Source: Hyaloscypha bicolor E
Lineage: Eukaryota; Ascomycota; Leotiomycetes; Helotiales; Hyaloscyphaceae
Length of the DNA: 64,000 nt
NCBI RefSeq assembly: GCF_002865645.1
Contig: NW_020194549.1
Span: forward strand, 331,021-395,020
Reading direction: 5' to 3'
Numbering within the stretch: the first letter of the stretch is position 1; each line of letters starts with the position of its first letter. Shown one piece after another: positions 32,287 to 44,300 of the stretch. A program made the translations under genes and the position numbers. The notes beneath the pieces are model-generated. The model was not told the DNA's origin and made no database searches. It worked only from the letters and a program-made list of their open reading frames with translations.

Positions 32287-34215
32287 GGTTGCGGTGTTGT
32301 TCGGGACTTGCGGGTGTGTGTGAAGCTGTGATGGAGTTGCAATGTAGCTGTTGGAAGATGATTTGTTTTGGAGTGGAGGGACGGGTGAGTGTGAGAGCGG
32401 AAGAGCTGGAGGAAGAAAGGGGGAAGTAGCGGGTTTTAAGCAAGGCCAGATTCACCGTCACCGTCACCGTCACCGTCACCGTCACCTCGTTACGTTTGGG
32501 TGCAGCGGGGTTACTGTGGGCAACAAGCTCCGCCCCTCGTCAGAGCTTCAGACCAGGATGCAGCTGTCGCAAATCTTGGCACCAAAAGCTTGTCTCTCCA
32601 ATGAATCCCAGCGAAGCAAAATACTACGTACTACTGCATTTATTCCACGGTGTGCTGGTTCAATTGGACAGCATCCGCATGTCCCGGTCAAAGGATTCAT
32701 TAGTTTCATTCACTCGCTGTTCTCTGCATTCGCTCCGTTTCACGCCTCCTATCAACAGCTGCGTCATCCGCCCCTCTCACATCCTGCCCTTCCTCCCGGC
32801 GCCTTACCCCAGGATTGCCCAGCATTCCCAAACAAACAGCAACCTGCGACCCCCGTATATCATCTCACTTCAGCATCCCTCCAGCCAAACCCTTCCCCTC
32901 CACCGACCATACACATCTCGCCACATGTCTCTCGCTGCCCACGAACGCGCTCTTGCGAGCCTTTCATAACTTCCTTCTGAACGCCCCTATCTGTCATTAT
33001 TTTCTTCTTTTCCTGAATGCCACGATCGGTGTGGGTAAACTTGGGCCCGGCACGGCCGCGGTCCAGGCACACGCTGCAGGTTGCAGCTTCGTGATTCGTG
33101 CGTGCATGATGTCGGTGTGATGGTGGGGCTGCTATGGAAGCGTTTGTTTTGAGGATTTGTGCATGGGGGAACGAGTGTTCTGGCAAGCTTGACGGGAGGA
33201 AGGGGTGCCAGATCTGATAAGATCGTGTGGGGTCACCGAGCGCGAGGAGAGTGTTCTTGGCCTGCCCGATGGACACCATAAATGGAGCATTATCTCGCGC
33301 CGTCTCGAGAGATTGCGAGCTAAACTTTAAGTATATTGAGATCTTGTGTGGGGTAGTGAAGCACAAGGTAAGTAGCACCACGCGTGCTTGGGACACACAA
33401 GAGCTGTGCTTACAGGATTTGGATTTTGTATGCCTATTGTATCCATTGAATCCTGTACAATGGAATATCACCTTCGAAGTCTCCAGGTACACAACGTTTG
33501 AAGGGCAAGTGCTCCACTTGTCTTGTCGCACAATCCATAGTCCCACCAGCCTCCTGTACATTCACACATCATCCACTGCCAGCATTAGATGAAGAGCCCT
33601 ACTTTTCATCCTATCTATTCTTGTTGTGAAGCACTAAATAACCGTCAGCAAGCAGCCCGTTGTTTTTCACGCTGGAGCACTCTTATCCGTGTTCATTCAC
33701 AACCATACACTTTCCCCCCAAGACTCGGTAGTTCGAGGGGGGAAACACCACAACACAACACTCAACCCCATCGCATATAAAACTAAAAGCTACGCCTTGA
33801 TGATGTTCTGCTTTGTCTGCGAGACGTTAATAAATACTTTATCTTCGCCGATGTATAGGACGGCGCATCACACTACTGTCTTGCTTGTGCAAACACTTCC
33901 CTCGTCTGCAAGGTCTCATTTGTTAGTGAAGAAAGAGCACTAATCTCACAACCCACAAATTCGAAAGGACATAAAGTCTATCCCAGGCATCTATTCGAGT
34001 AGCGGTAGCAGAGAAAGGTCCTATTTTACACCGCCCGCCTCCCCGATAAAGAGGAGCAGACACGCCCTAAGTCTATCTATGCTCTAGAAAACTAAACAAG
34101 CAACAGACAATGAACCAACCCACGAACGATGCAGCGAACCTCAGAAACGGAAATTCTATCCAGCAGCAGTCCACGCCCGCGGAATCTATCCTCTCCTCTA
34201 TTCAAGCCCCCCACT
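32287..34215. other. Intergenic region, GAD promoter and 3' side of the phosphate carrier gene
   Basis: Contains the GAD promoter. Frames at 32.35-32.98 kb and 32.86-33.56 kb are Pro/Ser/His-rich on both strands and show no domain. I see no RNA gene. Confidence 0.4.
32453..32486. repeat. (CACCGT)5 hexamer tract in the GAD upstream region
   Basis: Five perfect CACCGT units (32453-32482) plus a partial sixth, about 170 bp upstream of the GAD start codon. It may be a length-variable promoter microsatellite. Confidence 0.85.
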
Positions 34216-35361
34216 CTACTTCGAGATCTCGACGCCGCCCGTAGCACCAAACACCTTCTTCAAATCCCCATAGATCGCAAACTGTCCAGCCGTAAGTGTA
34301 CCAACCATGAACAATCTCGCGCCAATACCCGCATAACTGCCCTTCAGCCCCAGCTCCTTCGCAATCTTGATCAATCTTGATGTGGTTCCCTCTCCGGGGA
34401 GGCCCTTGGTCTTGTTGATCTTCGAGAGCATGGTGTCCGCGGGCTGCGAGACGATGGCGGCGGCGAAACCGGCGATCAGGCCGGAGCCCAGGTTGACGGT
34501 GGTTTGGAAGGCGTCGGAGGACGTCGACTTGTCGAATTGCTGCCACGCGAACTCGGCGACTTTCTCGTAGACGACGAACTTGGCCATTGTGTATGGGACT
34601 CTGTTCTCCAATTAGCAAACATCCAATTCATTTCATCTCATCCCTCCTTTCGATTAGGACAGAACTTACTGCTTGAACAAGATGGGGCCAAAGCCAGCGT
34701 AGAAAGCACCCACACCCTCGTTCTTCAGCATCTTGCTGAAGCCACCGATCAGGCCATTAGCATATGTCGGCTCGGAGACGAGACGGATACGTGTAGCCTC
34801 CAGCGGGCAGAGCGCAATATCGGCGAAGAACTCAGCCAACGCGGCAGAGGCGAGGTAGACGCCCGTGCGGTTGTTGGAGGCAGTCTCATATCCAAGGAGG
34901 TTGATAGACTGCTGCTTGAACAGCTCGTAGCCTCCGAACTTGAACGCGCCTTGGAGGAAATAGCCTGCAGCGGTGGGACCGAAGCCGGTCAAGAGAGCAC
35001 CCGCACCCTCCTTTGCGATCACTTGGCGGATGCCGCCGAAGAGGCCCCTGTTGTATGTGGCGGGGTCGAGTTGGATTCTTGTCTTGACGCTGTGTGGAAG
35101 TGTTCGTTAGTGAAGATGTTCCTTATCGCGCCAAGCTCCACCTCGAGGGACAGGTTTCTGTGTCGCGCATGCAAAATGCCTCAGAGAGACTTACACATCG
35201 ACGGGTGTGAGGGCGCCGTGGGTAACTGAACAGCAGATGGCGCCAGCCAAGGCGAATCTGGAGTAGAGGGCCATGCCGCTGAGCTTCTCGGGGGTGTTGG
35301 CAGCAACCTTTTGGACGACGGCATCGACCTTCGTCGAGCCGGTGGAGGGAACCGATGCCAT
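34216..35361 (-). CDS. MIR1: Mitochondrial phosphate carrier
   Basis: Exons 35361-35195, 35089-34670 and 34600-34216 give 323 residues, normal for the family. The three mitochondrial-carrier repeats show their signature motifs: TPVDVVKTRIQ (split by intron 1 after the Val codon begins, GTAAGT...CAG), [11 protein letters not shown], and [11 protein letters not shown]. Repeat glycine blocks ([14 protein letters not shown] and [20 protein letters not shown]) follow the first two. The second intron (69 nt, GTAAGT...ACAG) joins ILFKQ to VPYTMAKF, as expected for phosphate carriers. The protein imports phosphate with protons into the mitochondrial matrix for ATP synthesis. The N-terminus is short, without a clear cleavable presequence. 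Distinguishing MIR1-type from PIC2-type needs alignment; the family call is firm. Confidence 0.93.
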
Positions 35362-36156
35362 CGGGATTATGTATGTGAAGGAGTGAGGGGAGAGGTGTAT
35401 TAGGTGTAGAGAGTGGAGATGGGGAAGATGCTCGGTCTTCTCGCGAGAGGGTGAGGTTCAATGGGATGGATTGATGTTGTGGGGGAGAAGCTTGGGTTGG
35501 AGAGTTAATTATTTGACTTTTCAAAATTTTTGAGGCTCGGGACTTTTCGGGCGTTAGCTGGGTAACGGGCACTGACGGACTTGACGGATTTACGCACCAG
35601 CGGCAAACATGGGGCCGAGAGCTCTTAGCGTATAAAGGCTGCACGTGTCCTGACCTCGCTGTGTTTCCCGACCTCCAGCCTTCACTCCTTCTCATAAATA
35701 GGGGGGAGGCTTGGAGAGGGCTGTCTGATTACTAAACTGTCTATAATAAAAGGGGCTCGCATTCTAGGGTATATTATAGATAGGCCAGTTGTCAAATAGC
35801 CCCCTTAAATTCTTTCCAAGCTTCACCACCATGGAAGTTCACCTCCAGCCACCCAACTGGCACCCGCAGAAGTCTGCGTGCACGAATTCCTATTTAAATT
35901 GTTATAAATCTACGTTTATGCTACTTCACCATTAAATCTGGATTATTTTCGAATTTTGTATTGTGTTTTATTGTTTTGAAAAGCTAGGAGACATGGAGAA
36001 GCACTTTTTATATGCTGTATTGCTGCAAATTTTTCCATCCGCAGCCTGAGCCCCACTTTCTTTGGGGTCCTCGGATATCGTTGTTGTGTTGTCATACCTC
36101 AGACATCTATACAAACAGCTGCTCCCTATTATACCGCTCCACCCATTTGTCTTGCC
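35362..36156. other. Intergenic region upstream of the phosphate carrier gene
   Basis: Promoter of the carrier gene and 3' side of the Gln-rich gene. A weak inverted similarity (AGGCTTGGAGAGGGCT near 35705 versus AAGCTTGGAAAG read in reverse near 35820) might be a MITE relic, but it is too weak to call. Confidence 0.35.
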
Positions 36157-38321
36157 TCAAGGTCCGTCATTCAGAGGGCACAGGGGCTGGCCATCCATGA
36201 CGCAGAGCTCGTTGCGCTTGTACTTGCTCCAAGGATGCAATGCTTGTGGGGCCATTCCTTGCATCCAGTAGACGAGGTCAATCTGGAACATCAGATCAAG
36301 CACCTGCATCCGCTCCTCAGTCGGAACCCACTTGTGCTTGGCGAAGAAGATTCTTCGGTAAAGCTCCCAAGTTCGTTGTGGCTTCTTGTCGAGTCCCATG
36401 CGATACCGATCCATAGTACTGTTCATGAGCGTCACTGCTTCGTCCTTGGTAAACTCGCATTCTCGACCCGGGAGGGTGGCCACTTGGACCTCGCTGGGAC
36501 AGTCGATTGCAATGCCGTAAGGTGTATCGCCGAACCAACTCATCAGGGAAAGCAGAGGCAGCGGAAGCCATAGGTCAATGTTCTGCTCGAGGGTTGTAAT
36601 CTGATCGTACCACTAGGTTGTTGATCGAATTAGCCATCCTTGTTCGGGAAAGCCTCGGTGGGGTATCACTTACCAATTTAGCGTCAATACCCTTGGGAAA
36701 GTACTGATCAAACCATCCGGGGGACGGGACGAGGTCCAGTGCGGCCGTATCCCGGTGGATACCTCTCATGTTCATCATGCCCAACATGTTGGGGTACATC
36801 AAGAAGACTTTGTCAGCGTCCGGCGGTGGTACTTCCGGATACATTTTATAACGATCGACGTTTTGATGGTCGTCTTGAAGGACCTGTGCTGCATATTTTG
36901 TTGACGTTAACATTCGATTGCCATGGGAGAGCAACACCAAACGTTGTCCCTTTTGGTCTCCACCGAGGGATGCACACTCGTCAACCTGAGCTTGGTCGTT
37001 GAATATGCTAGCCTTCCTTTGTACAGAAACTGAGTCAGTAAACGCTCGAAAGGATTGTTCCGGGAGAAACGAGGCTGTGTCAGGAGACGTACATGAATGG
37101 CACACCGCGGTCCAAGTCCTTTTCTCCCCAATCTTCGCCACCTTGGAGTGTGACTGCGTCATTAAGCTGCACTTTCAACTCCGCAAATATACCATCAAGC
37201 ACTGCATCGATATGGGATTTATCCGCTCGCATCTTCTCTGCAAGTTCATCGTCAGGTTCCTCTTGTTCATGCGGAACTATGTCTTCATCCACCTGACCGG
37301 CACCCTCTGGCGAGAGCTTAGTCTCGAGGATTGTTTCCGCTGTAATAGCCTTCTCATCGCCATCTGGCGGCTCTTCAAGCTGTGGATTCAACTTGGAAGC
37401 AGTTCCGCCAGGGTTCGAAGTGGGTTGTCCCAGACTTGAAGGGTTCCGGGGAGAAGAGGGCTGAGTGGTACTCGCAGGTGTCATTGTATCGTACTTCGTG
37501 AACGAATCACCAAGGTTGCTGCCCATCGAAGACTGGCGTCGGTGACCTGCCGTTGCTGAGAAGGAGTTGCGTCGAGGCTGTGGGTGTTGTAAGATCGGAT
37601 TCGGTCGAGAAAGGCTGCTGCTGTGGACGAATTCAGTAGGCGACTGTGTATTCATGTCTTGGTAAACTTGGCGAGCATATGCGTTCAGCTGGGGTGTACC
37701 AAGTCCAACTGGCGCTCTCTGCTGGGGAGAACGAGCGAAGGGAGGTTGTGCTTGTTGGAGAGGACCGAATGGATGCCGGCCGGAGGGGAATGGAACTGGT
37801 TGTCCGAAGTTCGGTTGTTGGTTCAACTGAAAGTCGAGACCAGGTGTGAATTGAAGTTGTTGTGGTTGTTGAAACTGAGCCAGTGGACTCGATTGACAAA
37901 GGTTCTACGCGCGCGACTGCCTTGCAAGCAGAGCTTGTTCGAGGTGAAGAGCTTGCTGGGTTCGAGGAATCGGAGCAAAGTTCGATGGCTGAGTGCCGAA
38001 CCCGTTCTGCTGCGGCAATCCCTGAAATTGCTGCCCACCAAACTGCTGCGGAGAAACTTGCATGTGCTGGAGTTGCGGGGGAAGCTGCTGCTGAGGTATC
38101 TGCGACCCCCTACCAGCGTTTGGCGGACGAGCTGGAGCGAACCCGCGCTGATTGCCCGGCCGAGCAACCACCCATTGAGACCGCTGGCGACTGCGGGTCT
38201 GGGAAGCGACGCGTTGATGGTACGAAGGACCCCCAAGATTTGTTTGAGCATGCCCTTGACGACCAGGCGGACCGGGAGGACTACTAGACAGCCCCTGATC
38301 AGGATGGGGCGGATCTGCCAT
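36157..38321 (-). CDS. Gln/Pro-rich protein of unknown function, with one in-frame TAG
   Basis: Exons 38321-37093, 37016-36674 and 36612-36157 give 675 codons. The second intron is clean (GTAAGT...CCTAG, 61 nt) and joins GIDAKL to WYDQITTLEQNIDLW; the first uses GTACGT with an AAG acceptor. The first 250 residues are Gln/Pro-rich and disordered. A Ser/Thr-rich part and an acidic segment follow. The C-terminal 260 residues look folded (VFLMYPNMLGMMNMRGIH, TPYGIAIDCPSEVQVATL, WELYRRIFFAKHKWVPTEER). The frame is interrupted once, by TAG at 37905-37907 in Gln-rich sequence, and continues unchanged to NLCQSSPLAQF. A CAG to TAG change, a sequencing error, or readthrough are possible. I do not recognise the family; the conserved-looking C-terminus argues for a real gene. 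Confidence 0.7.
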
Positions 38322-39543
38322 GATATCGAACCCGCTCGAGGAGATGATGGCGAAGTGAGTGTTAGTGAGGCGAAGGCGACAAAGTGAAGCACCGCACAGT
38401 GAGGCACCGCGAGATGAAGAATGTGAAGAGATGAACACGAATTAATGAACACTGTGTGGAGGTTGGACTGGTTCTGGAGCGTGAAAGTTCGTGAAGTTGT
38501 TTCCAAGATTGAAGGACAAAATACTACAATCGGCTTTGGAAGTAGCGAAGTAGCGCCAATATGCCTTTATTAAAGCAGCGATGGCAGCGAGAGAGAAGCA
38601 ACGGAACTGCTTCACTTCACGATACCAGATAGCGGCTTGATTGGGGGACTGCTTTGATCTGAATATTAGGTGAAAGGCGGGAGCAGGCACTAGCTGGACC
38701 TTAGGACGTGAGACCGCACCCAGGGGATGTCATCTCATTATTTGAAGTCAGTGAGAAGATGGGAACAACAAACGTCTCAAAGAATGTGCAAAATGATTTC
38801 GTTAGGTCACATCAAGATCACGAGAAGGGTTTCCATGGTTGAAGAGGGAGTTGTCCCAAGATAGGAGGGCTAAACTCACTTACTACAGAAATTGACAATC
38901 AGCCCGGGGAAAATCCCTCCCACGTTATTCCAGTACCCCAAGAAAATATGGCAATTGGAATAAATGAACTGTATAAAAAGTTGAGTGCACTTTTGGATTC
39001 CTTGCATGCACAATTGTTCCTTGATGGAGAGCCATTTCTTGTAACACCTGTGCTAAAGTCAGCTTGGGGAATTCAATTTGAGCTCTATCGAGACCGAAGA
39101 TATCTTCTTTCCAACACCCGGAATTGTCTCCTCTTCCATCCATGCTTAAGTCTAATGAAAGTTGCTCCGGAGCTGAAGCCCATGAGGTGTCGTCTGGACT
39201 GGCGGCTGTTGGCGAGCAAGCGAGTGTGGGTCTTCGCTGCTGCAACAAAGGGGCAAAGAACCAGCGTAAAGCAACTGTAAAGTGCGCGGCAACCTGGATA
39301 ATGTCAAAATTTGCTCCCTTGTGAGACATTTAGGGGCAACAGGGCTTGAATTTTCAAGGACTCGTGAGGAAGGACTGGACTTCAATGTCTTGAGAACGTG
39401 CTAGAACATTGAAATGCAATGGGAAAAGCTCCAGATCCTCTATTAATTCTGGACTCGAAAAGGCTTATTAGCTGCGATATCCATCATACATATCAGCCAT
39501 CGTGGTCGAAAAGTTCCGTCGCCTGCTTATCAGAAACCCCTCC
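38322..39543. other. Intergenic region upstream of the Gln-rich gene
   Basis: Overlapping frames exist on both strands around 38.93-39.33 kb (110-134 residues each), but neither has a domain, codon pattern or splice sites that favour it. Treated as non-coding. Confidence 0.35.
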
Positions 39544-40120
39544 TCACTCCCCTCCCATCCTGAGCTGTCCTTCAGTTGGCGTCCACTTAAATTTGTCTTG
39601 AAACCTAGACATTAAAAACATCAGTATTACCCACTTACTCAACCCCCACTCCCCTCCCTCCAAAATCTCTGTGGAAAATGCCCTGAGAACAAAACCACAC
39701 TCACTCAAACATAGCCGCCTTCATCCCCTCCTCGTAAATATCCTTTGGAATCGTTTCGACAAATTCCCAGTCCTTCAATGTCCAAGGCCGTTGATATTTC
39801 CGGGATGTCGTTTTCTCGCGCGAGAGTATGAGCGCTCCTGCTTTGCTGGCGGTGGGAGAGAGCGGGCGATCTCGCCGCTGCGCCGATGGTCTTCTCTGAG
39901 TAGAAGGTTCAAGCTGCTGGGGCCGCCGTTGGGCAGAGGGGTTGTAGCGGTTATTGGTCGACGTCGTGTGAAGCTCCGTCCGTGGAAAAATTGGAAATGC
40001 TGACGAAGGGGAAACAGTTCCACAGATGGAAGAAGATTTTTGATTTGATAGATAAAGGAACAATGATAGAAAGGAATCACAGATGAATGTACGGAATGGA
40101 TCTGAGGGATCTGAAATCAT
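39544..40120 (-). CDS. Small basic protein of unknown function
   Basis: Two exons (40120-39705 and 39604-39544) give 158 residues. The intron has GTGAGT, an ACTGAT branch site and a TCTAG acceptor. Splicing replaces an immediate stop with EFQDKFKWTPTEGQLRMGGE and keeps the frame. The last 50 residues (RPWTLKDWEFVETIPKDIYEEG onward in shorter blocks) look like a conserved globular end. The first 100 are Ser/Pro/Arg-rich with a doubled QRRP motif (about residues 78-95), possibly disordered or a targeting region. The start is the first in-frame ATG, but an upstream exon cannot be excluded. It is immediately downstream of the adenine deaminase gene on the same strand. Family not recognised. Confidence 0.55.
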
Positions 40121-40279
40121 TTGAAAACGGCACCTATTGGGTATAATCACACATCATATCTACTTTGATATCTTGAGTGATGATTGTTGAAGTCGATCCG
40201 ATCTACGAAACTCCCGCAACGCCTCGGGAATACTCTAGCGTTGAAGTTCTCCCACTCAACATCACTCCTGAATCACGAT

Positions 40280-41350
40280 TCAAGCGACAACACCTTGGTG
40301 CTTCTCCGCCCATTCCTTAACCTTCGAAAACAAGGCCTTCTTCCTCTCCTCATCACACCAACTCCCCTCGACCGCCCCCTCAGCAATACCCTTCCACTCT
40401 CCCAAACTCAGCCCAAACGCCTCCTGAACCGCACAATAATTATCCAATATATAACCCCCAAAATACGCTGGATCATCACTATTAATACTAAACCTCACTC
40501 CCTTATCCAAAAACTTTCTAACCGGCAAATCTGCAACCTTACTCACACACCTCAGTCTAACGTTGCTGAGCGGACACATAGTGATAAGCGTCTTATCTTT
40601 CGCAACTCTCTTTAGCAACGCCTCATCATCCACCAACCTAATCCCGTGATCGATTCTCTCCGTATGGCAAATATCCAGTGCCCTCGAAATATACGTCGAA
40701 TCTCCCTCCTCACCCGCATGCGCTGTCCTTCTGATGCCGGCGGCTTTGGCAGAAGCATACACTTCCCTGAATATCTCCGGCGCAAAGCCGACTTCACTGC
40801 TATCAAGCCCGATTCCAGCCACTGTGCCATTCGAGAAGTGACCCAGCGCCACAGCTTCCTGGTATGCAACATCCGCGTCGGCTTCCGACATGTGTCTCAG
40901 GAAACACAGAATCAGCTTGCTCGTCAGCCCAAACTCTTTCTCCGCGCGATTTTGCGCAGCAGCCAAGCCTTCCACAACGGTTTTGTATGCAATGCCGCGG
41001 TGCGTGTGTGCTTGTGGGTCAAAGAAGATCTCTGCATGGAGAACACCGTCGGCGTGGGCGCGGGTGAAGTACTCGTAGGCTAGGGACTCGAAGTCGGCAG
41101 CAGTGATCAGCACCGACATGCCGATGAAGTAGTAGTGCAGGAAGTCATTGAGGGATGTGAAGTGCAGATACCGCTCTTCGAGCGCGGCGACAGAGGCGAA
41201 GGAGGGGTCAATGTCTGGGTTGGGGAGGGGCACTTTGTTGAGTTCTGCGAGACGGAAGAGGAGGGAGGGCGAGAGGGAGCCTTCGATGTGTAGGTGGTGC
41301 TCACATTTTGGGAGGGCGTGGAGAGCTTGGTGGATGGGGGATTTGCACAT
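40280..41350 (-). CDS. AAH1: Adenine deaminase
   Basis: A single exon of 356 residues from the ATG that gives MCKSPIHQALHALPKCEHHLHIEG; the frame is open further upstream, but only non-ATG codons lie there. Zinc and catalytic residues of the adenosine/adenine deaminase fold are all visible: HxH in EHHLHIEG, His in TAHAGEEG with the catalytic Glu, His in RIDHGIRL, and the Asp pair in NSDDPAYFGG. Blocks such as FLHYYFIGMSVLI, HAEIFFDPQAHT and GSWCDEERK match the fungal Aah1 adenine-deaminase branch rather than classical adenosine deaminase. It converts adenine to hypoxanthine plus ammonia in purine salvage and acts in cytosol and nucleus. Yeast Aah1 is down-regulated on entry to quiescence; nothing here shows regulation. 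Confidence 0.92.
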   Translation of the reverse strand: MCKSPIHQALHALPKCEHHLHIEGSLSPSLLFRLAELNKVPLPNPDIDPSFASVAALEERYLHFTSLNDFLHYYFIGMSVLITAADFESLAYEYFTRAHADGVLHAEIFFDPQAHTHRGIAYKTVVEGLAAAQNRAEKEFGLTSKLILCFLRHMSEADADVAYQEAVALGHFSNGTVAGIGLDSSEVGFAPEIFREVYASAKAAGIRRTAHAGEEGDSTYISRALDICHTERIDHGIRLVDDEALLKRVAKDKTLITMCPLSNVRLRCVSKVADLPVRKFLDKGVRFSINSDDPAYFGGYILDNYCAVQEAFGLSLGEWKGIAEGAVEGSWCDEERKKALFSKVKEWAEKHQGVVA

Positions 41351-44300
41351 CGTGAGGTGGTGGGGTGTGTATCGATGGGTGAAGTTCTGGAGATGAGGAC
41401 TTTGGGAAGGACTCGTAGGAGCAGAGAGGAGAGATGGTTGCTGTATCTTCAACTAATTGATAAGCACGCTGCAGAGAGCTGTCTCACTTGTTTAGCGTTC
41501 AAGATACAGAGTTCTATATGGGCGGGTGGAAGCTTGTCTCCGACTTCAAGGAAAGAGAAGAAAGGAATAATGAACGTGAAGTAATCCAAACCGAAAGCCT
41601 ACCAAAAGATTCAGCCATTCACTCTAATATGAACCCCTCACCCGTCCCCAGCCGGGCGATTGACATTACAAAAATATACAAAAATGTGGAGTTTTGCCGT
41701 GGCAGAATTCTCTGCTCAATTGATGACGCTTCACCGCCCAACAGGTCCCCTGGAAAACGGCGCCTTCCGATTTTAACTTACTCTACGTCTTCACCCCCAT
41801 TTCTTCGGGTTTGTATCGTACTCGCATTGAACGCCGCTTCTGCCTCGCTCTCGCTGTCAAACAGTTGTCGTCGGCACTCCTCGCCAGCAGCACAATGTCT
41901 CACAATTCGGATGCGTACCTGATCTTGTCTTACCCACCGGTACCTCCCCGGCTGCCACGTGAGGCCCACTTCATGCGCCGTCTTCTCGAACCATCAATCT
42001 CCTCTTCGAGCCCTCTCCGATGGAGCACTCGGAAAAGTTTGCGAATCTGATCTACATGCGCTAGGAGTTCGGATCGGATTGTTTGTTTCAGCGTTACACA
42101 ATGCTGCATTTATTATTAAATAAGGCAAGGGCAGCGAGGGGTTAGGGCAGGAGATGTTTGCGACTGTTTGCGAAAGCGAATCTCGGAGTGAGATTCGGCG
42201 CCTCGTATTACGAAGCTTTATGCACAGGGTGTTTTTTGATATTATAGTGAACGAGCCATGGAGCTATGGACGGAGGGACTGAAGACCTATCAATAAGTGT
42301 CATGTGCTATTGTCACACAGCTGTCCGCATCATAGTGTTGATCTTACTTAACGTGAAGAGTGTTTCCTCTACCCGTTTGAGGTGGATTTTCAGGTGTTTT
42401 CTTTCCACTTCGACGGCTGCGTAGGCCGAGGCCAGACTGATCAGTAACATCGTTTCAGATTTCCCATGCGGGAATGCCGTTCTGAATCGACCTTGATCGA
42501 CAAGGTGGAGACCGCGATCGCCCATGGAGATTCTTTGCAAATATCAGTACTGTACTAAGAGTGACTTCTGTCAGGGCCTGTCAAGTGCAGGGAAATCCCT
42601 TGAAGAGTTGTACGAGCAGTTGTCGTTCGTCACGCCGAGGGTAAGAACCCAAACTCAAGCTCGGATACTCCCTTCGGCAGTCAGCCGTACCAACAGGAAG
42701 CTTTCCTTCAAACTTCCATAACGCCTCGGTCTGAGAGCTTGGATCGGCTTCTGAACTTCTCTGACGTTGATGGCGGGCGAGAAGCAAGGGTGAGGCTGTG
42801 CAAGGGTCAAAACATCAAAAAAACTGACAAGCGTTCATCAGTCATCGCTGGAGTTATCGCCGACACCTATCGCGGAAGAAACCCATCATGGGACAGAAGC
42901 TCCGGCCTTGGGCAAACACCAAAACTCGCAAGTCTCTTCTTGGCCGAAATATCTCTGGTCGATCACATCCTTAGAAACGGATCACCTAGGACCAAAAGGC
43001 CCATCCATAGGAGCCCTATCTACGACATCCCACCTCTACTCGTACTCCAGGGAAATACGTCCAAAGTCTTCACAGAGCCGCCTAACTTAAGCAGGTAATA
43101 ATTCACGAAATCTGGAAATCTTATTGGACATTTTCCCTGGTTGTCGAAGAACCCTCTAGAAGTCTTGGCAGGACATATTACCCCGAGTACCATAGTAGCC
43201 GTTTCCTTTGAGAGATCAGCAGCAAATTCCTTTGGCGAGCCAGCGGGTCCTTCGGTAATAACTTCTGTGCAGAGGACAAACCCTGCCCATCAAGTTACTT
43301 TGCGCCACGCGGAACCGCTCAGGCGGCATGTCTCACGCTGCCAGGGTCCTGTTGAAGAGATCCATCCCAGGAACTTGGGACATAGGCCAAAAGCAAAAAA
43401 AAAATCCCATCAGCGATATCGATGCATCACATACTGTACAAAACAAGTCCACGATCAGCACGAGACCATGTTTCTCGTGCCCCATTCACTCGAGTGGCGT
43501 TCTCAGGTGGGGTGTTCAGATTAAGGTGTCCCTTTCAAGTCCAGGTGGCGAGCCCAGCAAAAGTTTATCTGATGCGGATGCATCTTACCATGCGAGGGTC
43601 CTCGACTTTCTCGGGTCACTAGATCGATCAAAACACATGCATGGCTTATCCGCGGTAGGACCTTGACATGGCATGGAACAGGTCTTTGAAGATCTGGAAG
43701 CTTGCCGATCTTGATACATTCCTTGACATCAGAGTTCGGGTCTGGGGTTCACTTTGCGAATGCCCACTTATGCGGTTGTCGCTTCTAGAAGGTTAAAGGT
43801 AAAATCAGCAATGATTCATTATGACATAAAAACACAACACAGTATTATAGACTCTGAACCAGGACTATCGTGACGGTTTTCTCTGATTCTTTTTGTTTGG
43901 TTTCAGTCAGATCGCCGTTTCCTCCCAGGATACAAATGCGCCATTTGCCGCCATCTGGGGGAGCTTGCCGGTAGGGGTTCATCCGAGACTGAAGGGAACG
44001 TCCAGGTTGTGAGTCTCCATATCGAGGCGGATATGCTTTTAAAAGGTCGTAAGAATGAACCGGCAATTAGACTGGAAACTTAATCCTTCTAGCTGACGTG
44101 CTATCGTTGGAATGGTAAGCAGGCTTCGCGTCGTCCCCAGATTTTTTTACTTCAGACCAAAATGCCCCGCCAGACCTCTTGAGGAAGGGTGTGCCGCGCG
44201 TTGGTGTTCGGGCTTCAGGCCGAAGTTTGCTGCTGGACACTGGCACCTCGGTTCCTTGTTTCTCTTAATGATTATTGGGAGCAATAAGACAGCACGAGAT

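Noticed and set aside
37861..37910. Intron removing the TAG in the Gln-rich gene
   Set aside because: The only GT...CAG pair spanning it is about 34 nt and shifts the frame into an early stop.
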